This document shows positions 33,431 to 43,912 of a DNA stretch of 64,000 bases, piece by piece (within the stretch, counting starts at the first letter, position 1; each line of letters opens with the position of its first letter). The notes beneath the pieces are model-generated. The model did not search any database. It was not told the DNA's origin and saw nothing but the letters and a program-made list of their open reading frames with translations. Source of the stretch: an uncultured Rhizobiaceae group bacterium (GTDB lineage Bacteria; Pseudomonadota; Alphaproteobacteria; Rhizobiales; Rhizobiaceae). The stretch is taken from the NCBI GenBank assembly GCA_938010435.1, contig CALLUS010000015.1, positions 1 to 64,000 of the forward strand, read 5' to 3'. The translations under genes and the position numbers were made by a program.

Positions 33431-33970
33431 ACTCAATACTCCCGCTCAACGCGATACTCATCCCGACATCAAACACACGCCGGACCAACGCAAACACCGT
33501 TGGAAAATTGAATATGGGGGACAAACGTTAAAAATGTACGCATCGCGGCCATAAATTGTTGGCTTTGTTGGTGTTTTTTGAGGGCAAATGGATTTTTTCT
33601 ATTATCATCCTGTTAATTCACCTTACCAAATCCTTTTTGGTAAGGATTCGTTTACCTGCTTGTTTAATTATACGTACATCACCGAATGCTGATTCATAAG
33701 ATGTGCACAAAGTGATTCATTTCTTGCGATTTTGTCAAAAATCGATGTTGCAAGATTTTGTTAAGGCTATGCTTTAACATATTAGAGGATTAATAAACGC
33801 AGCGAATTCAACCAGATATATGAAATAGTTCGATTCTGTCAGTAACTTATTGCAAACCAGAATCATCTTTTGTTAACCATTTCATTGCAGTGTTGCGTTC
33901 GGGTATTGATAAAACAGTGTTCGCTTCAGTCGTTAAGGTTTGAAAGCGAACCTCCTTCAAGGGGAATAAA
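33431..33970. promoter_or_regulatory. 540-bp regulatory region of ctrA
   Basis: No gene is seen here. It contains a perfect 10-bp inverted repeat, CCTTACCAAA-N5-TTTGGTAAGG (33621-33645). Five GANTC sites, the CcrM methylation sequence, lie at 33645, 33691, 33714, 33832 and 33860. A CtrA half-site TTAACCAT is at 33873-33880, about 90 bp before the ATG, and TTAA-N9-TTAAC at 33761-33778. In Caulobacter, ctrA is controlled by GANTC methylation and by CtrA itself, which this layout resembles. Confidence 0.65.
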
Positions 33971-34672
33971 ATGCGAGTTCTGCTGATTGAAGACGACAGC
34001 GCCACCGCACAGTCGATTGAGCTGATGCTGAAGTCTGAAAGCTTCAACGTTTATACAACTGATCTAGGTGAAGAAGGTGTCGATCTCGGCAAACTCTATG
34101 ATTACGATATAATTTTGTTGGATCTGAACCTCCCGGATATGTCCGGTTATGAGGTTTTGCGCACTTTGCGTCTGTCCAAAGTGAAAACACCGATCCTTAT
34201 TCTTTCCGGTCTCGCCGGTATTGAAGACAAGGTTCGGGGTCTCGGCTTCGGTGCTGATGATTATATGACCAAGCCTTTCCACAAAGATGAGCTGGTTGCA
34301 CGCATTCAAGCGATTGTACGTCGTTCCAAAGGTCATGCTGAAAGCATTATCACTACAGGTGATCTTAAAGTGAACCTTGATGCGAAAACAGTTGAAGTGA
34401 ACGGCCAACGTGTTCATCTAACAGGCAAAGAATATCAGATGCTCGAGCTTCTTTCCTTGCGCAAAGGCACCACGCTTACCAAAGAAATGTTCCTCAACCA
34501 TCTCTATGGCGGTATGGATGAGCCTGAATTGAAAATTATTGACGTGTTTATCTGTAAATTGCGCAAGAAGCTTGCTTCTGCAACTGGCGGACGAAATTAT
34601 ATCGAAACAGTTTGGGGTCGTGGATATGTTCTTCGCGAACCAGACGAGGTCGAATTGGCACAAAGCGCCTAA
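33971..34672 (+). CDS. ctrA: Cell cycle master response regulator CtrA
   Basis: OmpR-type response regulator that controls cell cycle, division and motility in alphaproteobacteria. The receiver domain (1-120) has the acidic pocket (IEDD) and phospho-acceptor Asp51 ([15 protein letters not shown]), with the switch Ser and Lys in ILILSGL and [10 protein letters not shown]. The C-terminal winged-helix domain has [20 protein letters not shown] and [13 protein letters not shown], nearly unchanged among CtrA proteins. 233 residues; the ATG follows AAGGGG. Its C-terminus ends LAQSA rather than the double Ala degradation tag (-AA) of Caulobacter CtrA. Confidence 0.97.
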   Translation: MRVLLIEDDSATAQSIELMLKSESFNVYTTDLGEEGVDLGKLYDYDIILLDLNLPDMSGYEVLRTLRLSKVKTPILILSGLAGIEDKVRGLGFGADDYMTKPFHKDELVARIQAIVRRSKGHAESIITTGDLKVNLDAKTVEVNGQRVHLTGKEYQMLELLSLRKGTTLTKEMFLNHLYGGMDEPELKIIDVFICKLRKKLASATGGRNYIETVWGRGYVLREPDEVELAQSA

Positions 34673-34700
34673 CACCGATTTATAGTCTTACAAATTCTGA

Positions 34701-34727
34701 AACCCGGTCAATTTGGCCGGGTTTTTT
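34701..34727 (+). terminator. Terminator of ctrA
   Basis: AACCCGG and CCGGGTT form a 7-bp stem with a short loop, followed by TTTTTT. It lies 28 bp after the ctrA stop. Confidence 0.85.
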
Positions 34728-34787
34728 GTTGTTCAAACCCCACTATTCTTTAGAGATTGGCATTCAATCATTCTTGGAGATTCTAAA

Positions 34788-35192
34788 ATGGAAGCTTTCA
34801 GCACGGACGTCGCATTACTACCGAATTGGGTGCAGGCATGGATGAATATTCTAGGCCCGGTGGTCATAGGGGCAGGAATTATTTTATTGTTCAACAAAGA
34901 GACCCGCTTAACCGGTTTCCTTACACTTTTAAGCACAATGTTCAGCGTGGTAGTCATGCTTGGGATACATGGGCAATTGGGGATGGTGAAGCTACTGGGG
35001 CTTGGCCACGTTCTTTTTTGGACTCCGATGGTGGTTTTGATTTGGCGAAAGCTCAAAACAATCAGTTCACCGATTTTCTTTAAAATTATCCTATGGATTT
35101 TGGTGGTGACAATAGTTGCAGCTTTGGTGTTTGATTACTTTGATGTTGTTAGCTGGATCTTCGGCAATCGTGCCCCGGTCGTAGCTGCGTAG
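34788..35192 (+). CDS. Four-helix membrane protein of unknown function
   Basis: 134 residues from MEAFSTDVALLPNWVQAW, with GGAG 8 bases upstream. Four hydrophobic segments (about 18-38, 45-65, 73-88, 98-120) suggest an integral inner-membrane protein. ETRLTGFLTLLSTMFSVVVM and GLGHVLFWTPMVVLIW are the main landmarks. No known family. It precedes the aldo/keto reductase by 14 bp and is probably cotranscribed with it. Confidence 0.65.
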   Translation: MEAFSTDVALLPNWVQAWMNILGPVVIGAGIILLFNKETRLTGFLTLLSTMFSVVVMLGIHGQLGMVKLLGLGHVLFWTPMVVLIWRKLKTISSPIFFKIILWILVVTIVAALVFDYFDVVSWIFGNRAPVVAA

Positions 35193-35206
35193 TTGAGTAC
35201 TTTGAT

Positions 35207-36199
35207 ATGAAAAAACGTCAACTTGGGGCCAATGGCCCAATGGTTTCTGAAATTGGTTTGGGGTGTTGGTCTTTTGCGGGGGCTTATGGTCCTACGGATG
35301 AAGCTGAAAGCCATGCCACGCTAACTGCGGCTCTGGATATCGGCATTGATTTTCTGGATACGGCTAATGTTTACGGTATGGGTGTTTCTGAAAAAACGAT
35401 TGGCTCTTTCATCAAAGGTGATGTCGAAAAATTCACCATTGCAACCAAGGCTGGAATTTACCGTGATCCTGAAACGCAAACGCGAGGTTTCAACAATTCT
35501 CGTGAACATCTGACTGCTGAGTTGGATAAGAGCTTGAAACATCTTGGCGTTGATCATGTGGCTTTGTACTACATTCATCGTCGCGACCCGCAATTTGAAA
35601 TTGAAGACGTGATGGAAACGATGCTTCGTTTTAAAGAACAGGGCAAGATTGGTGGGGTTGGATTTTCTGAAATTTCGACCGGATCACTTCGACGCGCATG
35701 TGAAGTTGGGCCCGTGATGGCCGTTCAAAATGAATATTCGCTTTGGTCACGTTATCCCGACCTTGGCATGATCCAAACCTGCAAAGAACTCAGTGTTGCT
35801 TTCGTGCCATTCTCGCCGTTGGGCCGTGGGATATTTGGATCGAAAACACCTGACCCGAGTTCATTTCCTGAAAATGATTTCCGCTACAAGACACCTCGTT
35901 TTACGGAGCCAAATTTCAGCCGCAACGTTGCCAAGGTCGCAAAATTCAAAACACTGGCGGCTGATCTTGGAACTTCAACGATTACGCTTGCTATGGCTTG
36001 GTGTTTGGCGCGAGGTGACCACCTTTTGCCAATTCCAGGAACACGAACTGCTGAACATCTACGCGAATGTGCAGCATCTTCTGACTTTAAAATGACAGAT
36101 GAAATTATGGCCAAGATTGAAACGATCTTGCCGGTTGGTTGGGCCTACGGCGATCGTTATTCACGGCTTCAATGGTTGGGTGCCGAGGGATATTGTTAA
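35207..36199 (+). CDS. Aldo/keto reductase
   Basis: NADPH-dependent oxidoreductase of 330 residues with a TIM-barrel pattern. Catalytic residues are in FLDTANVYG (Asp, Tyr), TKAG (Lys) and YYIHRRDPQ (His). FVPFSPLGRGIFG and LPIPGTRTAEHLREC near the end contact the cofactor, as in YdjG/YajO-type or AKR13-like enzymes. The substrate is unknown. Confidence 0.92.
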   Translation: MKKRQLGANGPMVSEIGLGCWSFAGAYGPTDEAESHATLTAALDIGIDFLDTANVYGMGVSEKTIGSFIKGDVEKFTIATKAGIYRDPETQTRGFNNSREHLTAELDKSLKHLGVDHVALYYIHRRDPQFEIEDVMETMLRFKEQGKIGGVGFSEISTGSLRRACEVGPVMAVQNEYSLWSRYPDLGMIQTCKELSVAFVPFSPLGRGIFGSKTPDPSSFPENDFRYKTPRFTEPNFSRNVAKVAKFKTLAADLGTSTITLAMAWCLARGDHLLPIPGTRTAEHLRECAASSDFKMTDEIMAKIETILPVGWAYGDRYSRLQWLGAEGYC

Positions 36200-36282
36200 T
36201 TTTACTATCAAACAAAGATACCCGTCAGGTTTAAACGGACAGCGTGTCGAATTGGGGCCCACTCATTGTTCGTTGTTAAAGA

Positions 36283-36936
36283 TCAACTGCGCATTTCTTG
36301 AAGCTTGCCGAGCATTTGTTTGTAATTGTCTACGCCCTGCGCGCCTGTCACCAAATGTTGTCGATCAAAGACAATGGCAGGCACTCCGGTGATGCCTTGC
36401 TGCGCCCAGAATTGTTGTTCTTGGCGCACATCAGCAGCAAACCTTTGATCTTCGAGAACAGCCACCGCTTTATCACGATCAAGGCCTATTTCAGCTGCGA
36501 TATCTACCAAAACACTGTCATCTGATAAATCACGACCGTTGGTGAAATGTGCGGTAAACAATGCTTGCTTCAGATCGTTTTTGCGGTCTTCTCCATTTGC
36601 CCAATGTAATAACTGATGTGTGTTGAATGTGTTGTGCATCCGAAAGCCGTCAGCGAAGTTAAATTCAAATCCAAGTTCATCGCCACGTGCAGTCATTTGT
36701 GCACGGTTTGCATCTGATTGAGCAGGGGTCGTTCTATATTTCTCAATCAAATGCTCACGCATATCCTGTCCTTCAGCCGGCATGTTCGGGTTTAATTCAA
36801 ACGGGTGCCAGTGAATTTCGTGATCCACTTTGTTTTCCTCCAATGCGGTTGTCAGTTGACGATAACCGATGACGCACCACGGACACATCACATCAGAAAC
36901 AATATCAATTCTGAGGGGTGTTGTGGGGTCGGTCAT
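36283..36936 (-). CDS. DsbA-family oxidoreductase, FrnE-like
   Basis: 217 residues. The thioredoxin-fold active site is CPWC (DVMCPWCVIGYRQL at about 13-27) and the fold is split by a helical insert as in the 2-hydroxychromene isomerase/FrnE branch. QQGITGVPAIVFDRQHLVTGAQ contains the cis-Pro. No signal peptide is present, so it is cytoplasmic like FrnE, which has been linked to oxidative stress. Palindromes in its upstream region suggest regulation. Confidence 0.88.
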   Translation of the reverse strand: MTDPTTPLRIDIVSDVMCPWCVIGYRQLTTALEENKVDHEIHWHPFELNPNMPAEGQDMREHLIEKYRTTPAQSDANRAQMTARGDELGFEFNFADGFRMHNTFNTHQLLHWANGEDRKNDLKQALFTAHFTNGRDLSDDSVLVDIAAEIGLDRDKAVAVLEDQRFAADVRQEQQFWAQQGITGVPAIVFDRQHLVTGAQGVDNYKQMLGKLQEMRS

Positions 36937-36979
36937 GGGGCCTCCTGCAGCCTGTTGGATTTGTCTATGTACACGGCAG

Positions 36980-36995
36980 ATACACCCCCGTGTAT
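36980..36995. promoter_or_regulatory. Palindrome upstream of the FrnE-like gene
   Basis: ATACACCCCCGTGTAT (6-bp arms, 4-bp centre) lies 44 bp upstream of the start codon and overlaps a second dyad, TACACGG-N11-CCGTGTA. This fits a repressor operator at the promoter. Confidence 0.45.
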
Positions 36996-37004
36996 TTGGT
37001 CAAT

Positions 37005-37040
37005 ACCGTAAGAGGCTTCAAGTTAAATGCCTCTTACGGT
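37005..37040. terminator. Perfect 12-bp stem-loop between two minus-strand genes
   Basis: ACCGTAAGAGGC and its exact complement GCCTCTTACGGT enclose a 12-base loop. It lies 30 bp after the stop codon of the upstream secreted-protein gene. It lacks a following T run, so termination may be weak or the hairpin may protect the transcript's 3' end. Confidence 0.5.
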
Positions 37041-37070
37041 GAGCTGTAGCCAATAAAGTTGTGGCGTACT

Positions 37071-37772
37071 TTATTTTGTAGCGAAACAATAAAGGAAGCC
37101 AGCTCCGCCAGAACTGGCTAGAGCTTTTTCGCTGCAACCGCGCGAACCGTGTGAAGAGTTCCATGACGTAAAGTTACGGGCATTGTTCGGACCCAATCTG
37201 TCATGGTGACCAACAATTGCAGACCCTTTGTCATTACTGGTCCAGTTGCCGCAGGTTGTGTCGCCGCCAGCTGTAGAGAAGTATCCGGCAGAATCCGACC
37301 CGGTGAGAATGTCGTGTTTGTTTGGCTTGGCACCGCGTCCATTGACCTGTTCTCCGTTTTCATCGAGCCCTGTCTTCAAGCCAATATTTACTTCAGTGTT
37401 ATGCAGTTCATCTATATCGCTTGCGATCAGTACGCCTTTGGCGTTGTGCCAAGGGCCTGTCCCGATGCGGTCTCTGGCGCTTATTCCATTGGTGACCTTG
37501 AGGGAACCGGAACTGCGATCAAATTTAACGCTGGTGCTCAAATAGGCCGCCCATTTTTTCGAGGACCCTGCCTTTTTGGCAAGAGCGTTACAATGGGCAT
37601 CAGCTCCTTCTAAACCACCATAATTTGCGCCATCACCGCTGCCTGTACTGGTGATGAAGAAAGACATTTTCGCTGGATCATTTGCAGATTGTGCGTGGCT
37701 GCTCGCGATGCTGCCGCAGAGTGATAAAGCAAGTACTGCAAAGAACGTTGTTTTTTTCAGTGTGATTGTCAT
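37071..37772 (-). CDS. Secreted C-type-lectin-like protein
   Basis: 233 residues. A signal peptide ends at SHAQS. The mature region starts SFFITSTGSGDGANYGGLEG, followed by ADAHCNALAKKAGSSKKWAAYLS. It has four cysteines (AHC, TTC, RGC, LYC), and an ending with FTSWNSSHGSRGC and GFLYCFATK that resembles the lectin/endostatin-like fold seen in secreted proteins of marine bacteria. Likely periplasmic or extracellular; ligand unknown. The fold assignment is from the cysteine and tryptophan pattern. Confidence 0.65.
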   Translation of the reverse strand: MTITLKKTTFFAVLALSLCGSIASSHAQSANDPAKMSFFITSTGSGDGANYGGLEGADAHCNALAKKAGSSKKWAAYLSTSVKFDRSSGSLKVTNGISARDRIGTGPWHNAKGVLIASDIDELHNTEVNIGLKTGLDENGEQVNGRGAKPNKHDILTGSDSAGYFSTAGGDTTCGNWTSNDKGSAIVGHHDRLGPNNARNFTSWNSSHGSRGCSEKALASSGGAGFLYCFATK

Positions 37773-37931
37773 GTCGGAGCTCCATGAGAGTTTATGTTTT
37801 AACTGTCAGCGAAAACGCTAAGCACAGGTTTGAATTACGTCTATTCAACAGAATTCACGTGATTGAGAGATATTTCTATAATTCCGTCCGCTTGAGGCAC
37901 TGCTGCAACTCTCTAATGCCATCTTTCGTGG

Positions 37932-38903
37932 TTACTTCGCCAACATCCATTTGCCGTTTGGCCAAAAGGCGTGGAAAGCGAATGCGAACATAACATCGTG
38001 AGCAAGATTTTTGCCATTTGCATCGCGCACTCGGATTGTGCCCACATCGCGGCCTTTGGAAATATCATGTGTGTCCAGGGCTGATGCTTGTCCGGCTTCC
38101 CAACTGATTTTCACACCACTTTCATTTACGCCACCTTCTTTGCGAACGCGTGACACGGGCCATGCTTTGCTTCCAACGCGAACCACGCGAGCTACAGGTG
38201 GTATGCCATGTGGTGGCATTTCTCCGTTGTAGAGAAAAGGCTTAGTTGAACTGTCATATAATTGGTAAGGATTGGTTCCGTAATTACGGGAAAAGGCGGG
38301 TTGTTTCATAACCCAGCCTTTAGTCCTGTTTCGCCTTTTAAACTGTTCCCAACTTTCCATCCAACTTGGCAACATGGCGAGTTTGGTACGGGTTAACTTT
38401 CCCACGATTGCTTCGCCGATGGCTTGTTGCCACCAAGTTTCCGTTTCCCGGTCGAACATCACCATGTCGGAGTTGCGCAATTTGCCAGATACACCAAAAG
38501 TCAAAACGCCGTGTTCCGTGCGTCGATCAAACGTGATGCCGGAATTGCAGAGTGGACAAAATGTGACTGCTATGTGGGTGGGACCGATTTTGTCATTCAC
38601 GATCTCATGCCAGATCAAATAGCGGATCGGGTAGGCGCGTTCTTCTTCACCTTCAACTGCGACGGTTATGACTGGTTCTTTGTTTTCCAAACCGTTTTCA
38701 GTGGGTGCGCGAACAAATTTCGGATTGTTGATCGCGGGGATTCCATCTTTGGGCGGGCCACCTGATAAAATTTCCTTCCAGCTTTTGATTGTCGTATTGG
38801 TGAAATCGGTTGTTGGCCATTCCTGTTTCCAAAGACTTGGATCGGCTTGTGCCGACACCGTCATCCAAAATAAGATAACAATCGTCTGGATCAGTCGGTG
38901 CAT
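37932..38903 (-). CDS. DUF3179 family exported protein
   Basis: 323 residues. The N-terminal signal peptide ends near SAQADP. The family's core is AVTFCPLCNSGITFDRR (about 117-133), preceded by YPIRYLIWHEIVND and followed by FGVSGKLRNSDMVMFDRET and WWQQAIGEAIVG. DUF3179 proteins are periplasmic with a conserved CPLC-type motif and unknown function. Neighbours give no clear hint. Confidence 0.88.
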   Translation of the reverse strand: MHRLIQTIVILFWMTVSAQADPSLWKQEWPTTDFTNTTIKSWKEILSGGPPKDGIPAINNPKFVRAPTENGLENKEPVITVAVEGEEERAYPIRYLIWHEIVNDKIGPTHIAVTFCPLCNSGITFDRRTEHGVLTFGVSGKLRNSDMVMFDRETETWWQQAIGEAIVGKLTRTKLAMLPSWMESWEQFKRRNRTKGWVMKQPAFSRNYGTNPYQLYDSSTKPFLYNGEMPPHGIPPVARVVRVGSKAWPVSRVRKEGGVNESGVKISWEAGQASALDTHDISKGRDVGTIRVRDANGKNLAHDVMFAFAFHAFWPNGKWMLAK

Positions 38904-39052
38904 TTGCCGTCTCCCCTTGCCCTAATGGTGTTAGCGCAGGATGACTGGAGATCGCTTCTTTGCATAGACCGATCTCAGGAACGTGATAGGATTGCCATAC
39001 CTCATCATCTACACTGATGTGGGCGGATTAGACGCCCGAAAGGTTCGAAAAC

Positions 39053-40405
39053 TTAAGCGGCGATCTCTTGCAATGTGGTGCAAATGTCGTCCACAACGTT
39101 GCGAACCAATCCTTCATCATCACCCTCAGCCATCACGCGAATGAGGGGTTCTGTACCTGATGCACGAATGACGACACGACCTGTGTTGGCCAAACGGTTG
39201 CGGCCTTCTTCGATGGATTGTTTGACCAATTTATCGGTCAAAGGCTCACCTTCGCTGTAGCGCACATTTTTCAAAATTTGCGGCACAGGTTCAAAACGCG
39301 AACAAACTTCGCTCACAGGTTTGTCCCAAGTTTGTACCACAGACAGGACTTGAAGGGCAGCGATGAGGCCGTCTCCTGTGGTGCAATAGTCCGACAACAC
39401 GATGTGACCGGATTGTTCCCCACCCACATTGTATCCATTCTTACGCATGTGTTCGACCACGTAACGATCACCAACAGCTGTGCGAGCCAGATTCATGCCG
39501 TGGTCGCCTAAAAAACGCTCGAGACCAAGGTTGGACATAATGGTGGCTACGACGCCATCACCGGAGAGCTTCTCGCTCTCTTTCCACGACTGTGCCATGA
39601 CAGCCATCAGTTGGTCGCCATCCACGACGTTTGATTTTTCATCGACGATGATTACACGGTCGGCGTCACCATCCAACGCGATACCTATATCGGCACGCAC
39701 TTCATTTACTTTTCGTGATAAGGCAGCGGTGTGGGTGGAACCACATTCAGCATTGATGTTGATGCCGTTGGGCTCTGTACCAATACTTATAACTTCTGCA
39801 CCCAATTCCCAAAGTGCGGCTGGGGCCACTTTGTAGGCTGCACCATTGGCGCAATCAACCACAACACGCAGGCCTTCTAAAGACATTTTGCGGGGCAGTG
39901 TGCGTTTGGCAAATTCGATGTAACGGTCGTGAACGCCTTCAACACGTTTGGCGCGTCCGATGTTGTGACCGCTTGCGAGTTGAGGTGTCAGATCGGTGTC
40001 CATCAAACGTTCTATTTCAAGCTCGATCTCGTCTGAAAGTTTGAAGCCATTTGGCCCGAACAATTTGATGCCGTTATCGTGATAGGCGTTATGAGAAGCC
40101 GAAATCATCACACCAATGTCGGCGCGTAAAGATCGTGTGAGCATCGCAACGGCAGGGGTTGGCACTGGACCCAGAAGAAAAACGTCCATACCAGCAGCTG
40201 TGAAACCAGCAACCAGCGCGTTTTCGATCATATAACCTGATAAGCGCGTGTCTTTGCCTATTACTACCCGGTGTCTGTGGTTGCCGCGTTTGAATGCAAC
40301 TCCAGCCGCCATGCCAGCTTTCATCGCTGTTTCAGCCGTCATCGGTGATTTATTCGCATATCCGCGAATGCCATCGGTTCCGAAATATTTGCGTTTCTTA
40401 CTCAT
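39053..40405 (-). CDS. glmM: Phosphoglucosamine mutase GlmM
   Basis: Converts glucosamine 6-phosphate to glucosamine 1-phosphate for UDP-GlcNAc, feeding peptidoglycan and lipid A. About 450 residues, starting [15 protein letters not shown]. The phosphoserine loop [14 protein letters not shown] is near 101-114, the metal loop [16 protein letters not shown] in the middle, GGEQSGHI later, and [15 protein letters not shown] at the end. Located after ftsH, as usual in rhizobia, but a terminator hairpin separates them. Confidence 0.96.
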   Translation of the reverse strand: MSKKRKYFGTDGIRGYANKSPMTAETAMKAGMAAGVAFKRGNHRHRVVIGKDTRLSGYMIENALVAGFTAAGMDVFLLGPVPTPAVAMLTRSLRADIGVMISASHNAYHDNGIKLFGPNGFKLSDEIELEIERLMDTDLTPQLASGHNIGRAKRVEGVHDRYIEFAKRTLPRKMSLEGLRVVVDCANGAAYKVAPAALWELGAEVISIGTEPNGININAECGSTHTAALSRKVNEVRADIGIALDGDADRVIIVDEKSNVVDGDQLMAVMAQSWKESEKLSGDGVVATIMSNLGLERFLGDHGMNLARTAVGDRYVVEHMRKNGYNVGGEQSGHIVLSDYCTTGDGLIAALQVLSVVQTWDKPVSEVCSRFEPVPQILKNVRYSEGEPLTDKLVKQSIEEGRNRLANTGRVVIRASGTEPLIRVMAEGDDEGLVRNVVDDICTTLQEIAA

Positions 40406-40706
40406 CGGCCCCACTCCAATCTATTTGTTGGCATCGTCGCTAATTCAGTTCTCTGAAAGCACGGTCCAACTGAAGGGATTACTATCAGAATTCCAAATTT
40501 GTGATGTTAACAAATTGTGTCAGCACATTTACACAATCTGATTTGGCAACAATTTGATCCAAAAAGCTTACCATACGTTCACTTTAACACAGATTGCCTT
40601 CAATCGAGACGCAAACTGAAGGGAATTAAAAGTTGTGGTTAATGGAATATGAATACCGAGCAGTACGAGTGGTCGCGCCCAACGCGTCCAATTCATACTT
40701 AAGCCG
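40406..40706. other. Non-coding gap upstream of glmM
   Basis: About 300 bp, AT-rich, with no convincing gene on either strand. It should hold the glmM promoter on the minus strand. No clear repeat or RNA motif was recognised apart from the ftsH terminator beyond its right end. Confidence 0.5.
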
Positions 40707-40734
40707 TTTTAAAAGCGGGGGATTTAACCCCCGC
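40707..40734 (-). terminator. Terminator of ftsH
   Basis: GCGGGGG and CCCCCGC form a 7-bp stem with a 6-base loop, followed on the minus strand by TTTTAAAAC. It lies 9 bp past the ftsH stop and separates it from glmM. Confidence 0.75.
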
Positions 40735-40742
40735 TGCTATTT

Positions 40743-42668
40743 TTAGGTTGGATTTGGTTCCATTCCGCCTGTGTCAGACGCACCGCCTTTTTTGCCCTTT
40801 GGTGGTTTTACACCGGACTTTGGAACAGCGCTGCCGCGTGGCGGAGGCGTGTCATCGCCCATATCGCGAGATGGTGTTTCACCATTCATTAACCCATCGA
40901 TTTCAGAACCGGTGAGCGTTTCGTATTCTAACAAACCTTGAGCAATCGCTTCGAGATCTTTCTTACGTTTTGTCAGAATTTTCTTCGCTGAAGCAAAACC
41001 CTCATCGACCAAACGGCGAACTTCTTCATCAATGATTTGAGCGGTCTCTTCAGACACGTTTTTGCTCGGCATCATCATCGGTTCTTGCTGATCTTGACCG
41101 TAATCAACTTTACCCAACTTGTCTGAATAACCCCATTGAGTGACCATTGCCCGGGCCAAACGTGTGGCCTGTTGAATATCACTTTGAGCGCCGGATGTTA
41201 CGTTCTTTTTGCCGAATGTGAGTTCTTCAGCAACGCGACCAGCCATCATCACTGCCAAACGAGATGTCATTTCTTCATAGGACATCGAAATTTGATCGCG
41301 CTCAGGAAGTTGCATTACCATGCCAAGCGCACGACCGCGCGGGATGATTGTTGCTTTATGCACGGGGTGTGAAGAAGGAACTGTGATGGCCACAAGAGCA
41401 TGTCCAGCTTCATGATATGCCGTGTTGCGCTTTTCTTCTTCTGACATAACCATGGAACGACGTTCTGCGCCCATCATGACCTTGTCTTTAGCATCGTCAA
41501 ATTCTTGAGCTGTCACCAAACGCTTCTCACGGCGCGCTGCCAACAAAGCTGCTTCGTTCACAAGGTTCATCAAGTCGGCACCAGAGAAGCCGGGTGTTCC
41601 GCGTGCAACCACTTTCAGGTCGACATTTGGTGCAAGCGGTACATTTTTCACGTGCACTTTCAGGATCGCTTCCCGGCCAACAATGTCCGGATTGCCAACA
41701 ACGACCTGACGGTCAAAACGACCCGGACGCAGAAGTGCAGGGTCCAAAACGTCAGGACGGTTGGTCGCTGCGATCAGGATAATGCCTTCGTTGGTTTCAA
41801 AACCATCCATTTCCACGAGCAATTGGTTGAGCGTTTGTTCGCGTTCGTCGTTGCCGCCGCCAATGCCAGCGCCACGGCTGCGGCCCACAGCGTCAATCTC
41901 ATCGATGAATACGATGCAGGGAGCGTTTTTCTTGGCTTGTTCAAACATATCACGCACGCGGCTTGCGCCCACGCCGACGAACATTTCAACAAAATCAGAA
42001 CCAGAAATTGTGAAGAATGGAACATTAGCTTCACCGGCAACTGCACGTGCGGTCAGTGTTTTACCGGTTCCTGGAGGGCCAACGAGCAAAACACCATGGG
42101 GCATTTTTCCGCCGAGACGTTGGAATTTTTGCGGATCGCGCAAAAAGTCGACGATTTCAACAAGATCTTCTTTTGCTTCATCGACACCAGCCACATCATC
42201 AAATGTTACTTTACCGTGTGCTTCGGTCAAAAGTTTAGCTTTTGATTTGCCAAACCCCATGGCTTTGCCTTGACCGGATTGCATTTGGCGCATGATGAAA
42301 ATCCAAATACCGATAATCACGATGAGAGGAAGCCAGTTGATCAACATACCCATAATTCCAGAACGACCATCTGTCGCTGGTTTAGCGGTAATTTCAATAT
42401 TCTTGGCTTCAAGGCGTTTCACAAGTTCCGGGTCTTGTGGCGCATAGGTTTGAAAGCCTGTTGCTGAATCAGTGTATGTTCCGGTGATACGGTCGCCAGA
42501 AATCGTCACAGATTTCACGCGGTTCTTCTCAACAGATTCCAAAAACTTGGAATAGGCCACTTCCGTCGTCGCGCCTTGGCCCGATGGGGATTGGAACATT
42601 TGAAATAGAGCGATCAGCAGAAGCGCGATGAGGCCCCAAAGTGCAAAATTGCGGAAGTTCGGATTCAT
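40743..42668 (-). CDS. ftsH: ATP-dependent zinc metalloprotease FtsH
   Basis: Hexameric inner-membrane AAA protease that degrades membrane and regulatory proteins, RpoH among its known substrates. Start at [12 protein letters not shown] (641 residues); the open frame continues to 42797 but that part overlaps tilS and is not conserved. Two membrane segments (about 8-25 and 113-128), Walker A GPPGTGKT at 197-204, Walker B VFIDEIDA, the SRH region with RPGRFDRQ, and the zinc site HEAGH at 419-423 are all present. A Gly/Pro/Lys-rich tail closes the protein. Confidence 0.97.
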   Translation of the reverse strand: MNPNFRNFALWGLIALLLIALFQMFQSPSGQGATTEVAYSKFLESVEKNRVKSVTISGDRITGTYTDSATGFQTYAPQDPELVKRLEAKNIEITAKPATDGRSGIMGMLINWLPLIVIIGIWIFIMRQMQSGQGKAMGFGKSKAKLLTEAHGKVTFDDVAGVDEAKEDLVEIVDFLRDPQKFQRLGGKMPHGVLLVGPPGTGKTLTARAVAGEANVPFFTISGSDFVEMFVGVGASRVRDMFEQAKKNAPCIVFIDEIDAVGRSRGAGIGGGNDEREQTLNQLLVEMDGFETNEGIILIAATNRPDVLDPALLRPGRFDRQVVVGNPDIVGREAILKVHVKNVPLAPNVDLKVVARGTPGFSGADLMNLVNEAALLAARREKRLVTAQEFDDAKDKVMMGAERRSMVMSEEEKRNTAYHEAGHALVAITVPSSHPVHKATIIPRGRALGMVMQLPERDQISMSYEEMTSRLAVMMAGRVAEELTFGKKNVTSGAQSDIQQATRLARAMVTQWGYSDKLGKVDYGQDQQEPMMMPSKNVSEETAQIIDEEVRRLVDEGFASAKKILTKRKKDLEAIAQGLLEYETLTGSEIDGLMNGETPSRDMGDDTPPPRGSAVPKSGVKPPKGKKGGASDTGGMEPNPT

Positions 42669-42784
42669 AAAGGTTATCCCAGTGGTGCGATCTTTGATGT
42701 CGCGACAAAATATCTTGAATGCAAGATAGGGCTCAAAAGGCCCCATGCCAAGGTGCGGAACGGTATATGCGGCAATTCCTCTCT

Positions 42785-43912
42785 TTATGTTGAACAAACA
42801 CGAGGGAAAGGCCGCTTAGACACCAATTTTTGGACTGCGAAATAGACATCGTCATCCATTTCCGTCCTGAATCTCTCCAATGAAGCGATAAATGGCACTG
42901 GTTCTTTGCCAACTTCTAATAACCATACCCCGTCATACAGTTTTGGTTTGTGTGCAGTGGTTGGGATTGTGGGAATGTTTCTTGCTTCGCGTTCGATGGT
43001 GATTACATGTTTTTTAACTGATACCAGACAACGTCCAACAGCATGCCGTGAGGATGTGCCATGCACGGCCGAATCTGCTGCTGCCTGCAGTTTTGAAATT
43101 GCGGGTCGAAACGGCAGCCCACCGGCTGCGAGTATCAATGTGGAAAGTGTATCGATTACAATCGGACCGGGGCAATTTTTAGGGTACATAAACTGCATGT
43201 TACCTGCTGCATTGATGGAACAATGATCGTTGATCAAGTGTGCCGTTCGTTTTCCAAGCCAATATCTTGACTGAGCCGACAAGGTTGCAAACCTCGCGAT
43301 TGTTTCAATAGTGGGAAAATCCGCAGGTTTACTGTTGAGATAATTACGTAAGCTTACCCGTTCAGATGTGAGTTTTTCGTTTGATGGATCATTAATCCAA
43401 TCTTGTCGTTGATCTTCTAAAAACTTCCGCAGATCTTCGCGTTTTGTGTTGAGCGCTGGTCGCCAGAGTTTGATGTCTTCGTAGGATGACCAAACGGTCA
43501 TACCGGACATTCCGCGTGTTCCACTCGTTGGTTTGGTGCGAAGAGACCGCATCACTAAAGTCTCGGCCTGATCGTTCAATGTGTGACCCAGCGCAATGGT
43601 CGTTGCACCAATTGTTCGAGCGTGAGTGACCAGAAGTTCGTAACGGGCCAGACGTGCGGCTTGAGATGACCGTTTAGAGTTGGGCGACCACGTCAAGGTG
43701 ACGTGGGGGACAGCCAATTTTGCGCAAATACCTGATACAAATTTGGCTTCAAGCTTGGCTTCAGATCTCAAGCCATGGTCAACGGTTGCAGCGTAGATTT
43801 TGTGGTTGGGAAGGGTGGCTTTCAATAACAGCAAAAGGGCAAGGGAATCGCTGCCGCCAGACACTGCCACCAAAATGGTGCCGGCAGGGGCGTCGTCGAA
43901 ATCGATCAGCAC
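42785..43912 (-). CDS. tilS: tRNA(Ile)-lysidine synthetase TilS
   Basis: Modifies C34 of the CAU-anticodon tRNA(Ile) to lysidine so that it reads AUA. The PP-loop SGGSDS is at residues 18-23, followed by AATVDHGLR and [11 protein letters not shown], then WINDPSNEK and ERVSLRNYL. The C-terminal domain is divergent. 375 residues. It overlaps the end of cpoB by 7 bases, keeping the pal-cpoB-tilS-ftsH order. Confidence 0.92.
   Translation of the reverse strand: MLIDFDDAPAGTILVAVSGGSDSLALLLLLKATLPNHKIYAATVDHGLRSEAKLEAKFVSGICAKLAVPHVTLTWSPNSKRSSQAARLARYELLVTHARTIGATTIALGHTLNDQAETLVMRSLRTKPTSGTRGMSGMTVWSSYEDIKLWRPALNTKREDLRKFLEDQRQDWINDPSNEKLTSERVSLRNYLNSKPADFPTIETIARFATLSAQSRYWLGKRTAHLINDHCSINAAGNMQFMYPKNCPGPIVIDTLSTLILAAGGLPFRPAISKLQAAADSAVHGTSSRHAVGRCLVSVKKHVITIEREARNIPTIPTTAHKPKLYDGVWLLEVGKEPVPFIASLERFRTEMDDDVYFAVQKLVSKRPFPRVCST

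Noticed and set aside
33761-33778. TTAA-N9-TTAAC as a full CtrA box
   Set aside because: The known full site has a 7-bp spacer; only the TTAACCAT half-site is reported.
41505-42245. Plus-strand open frame of 246 codons
   Set aside because: Antisense to ftsH; high Cys/His/Phe content without any family pattern.
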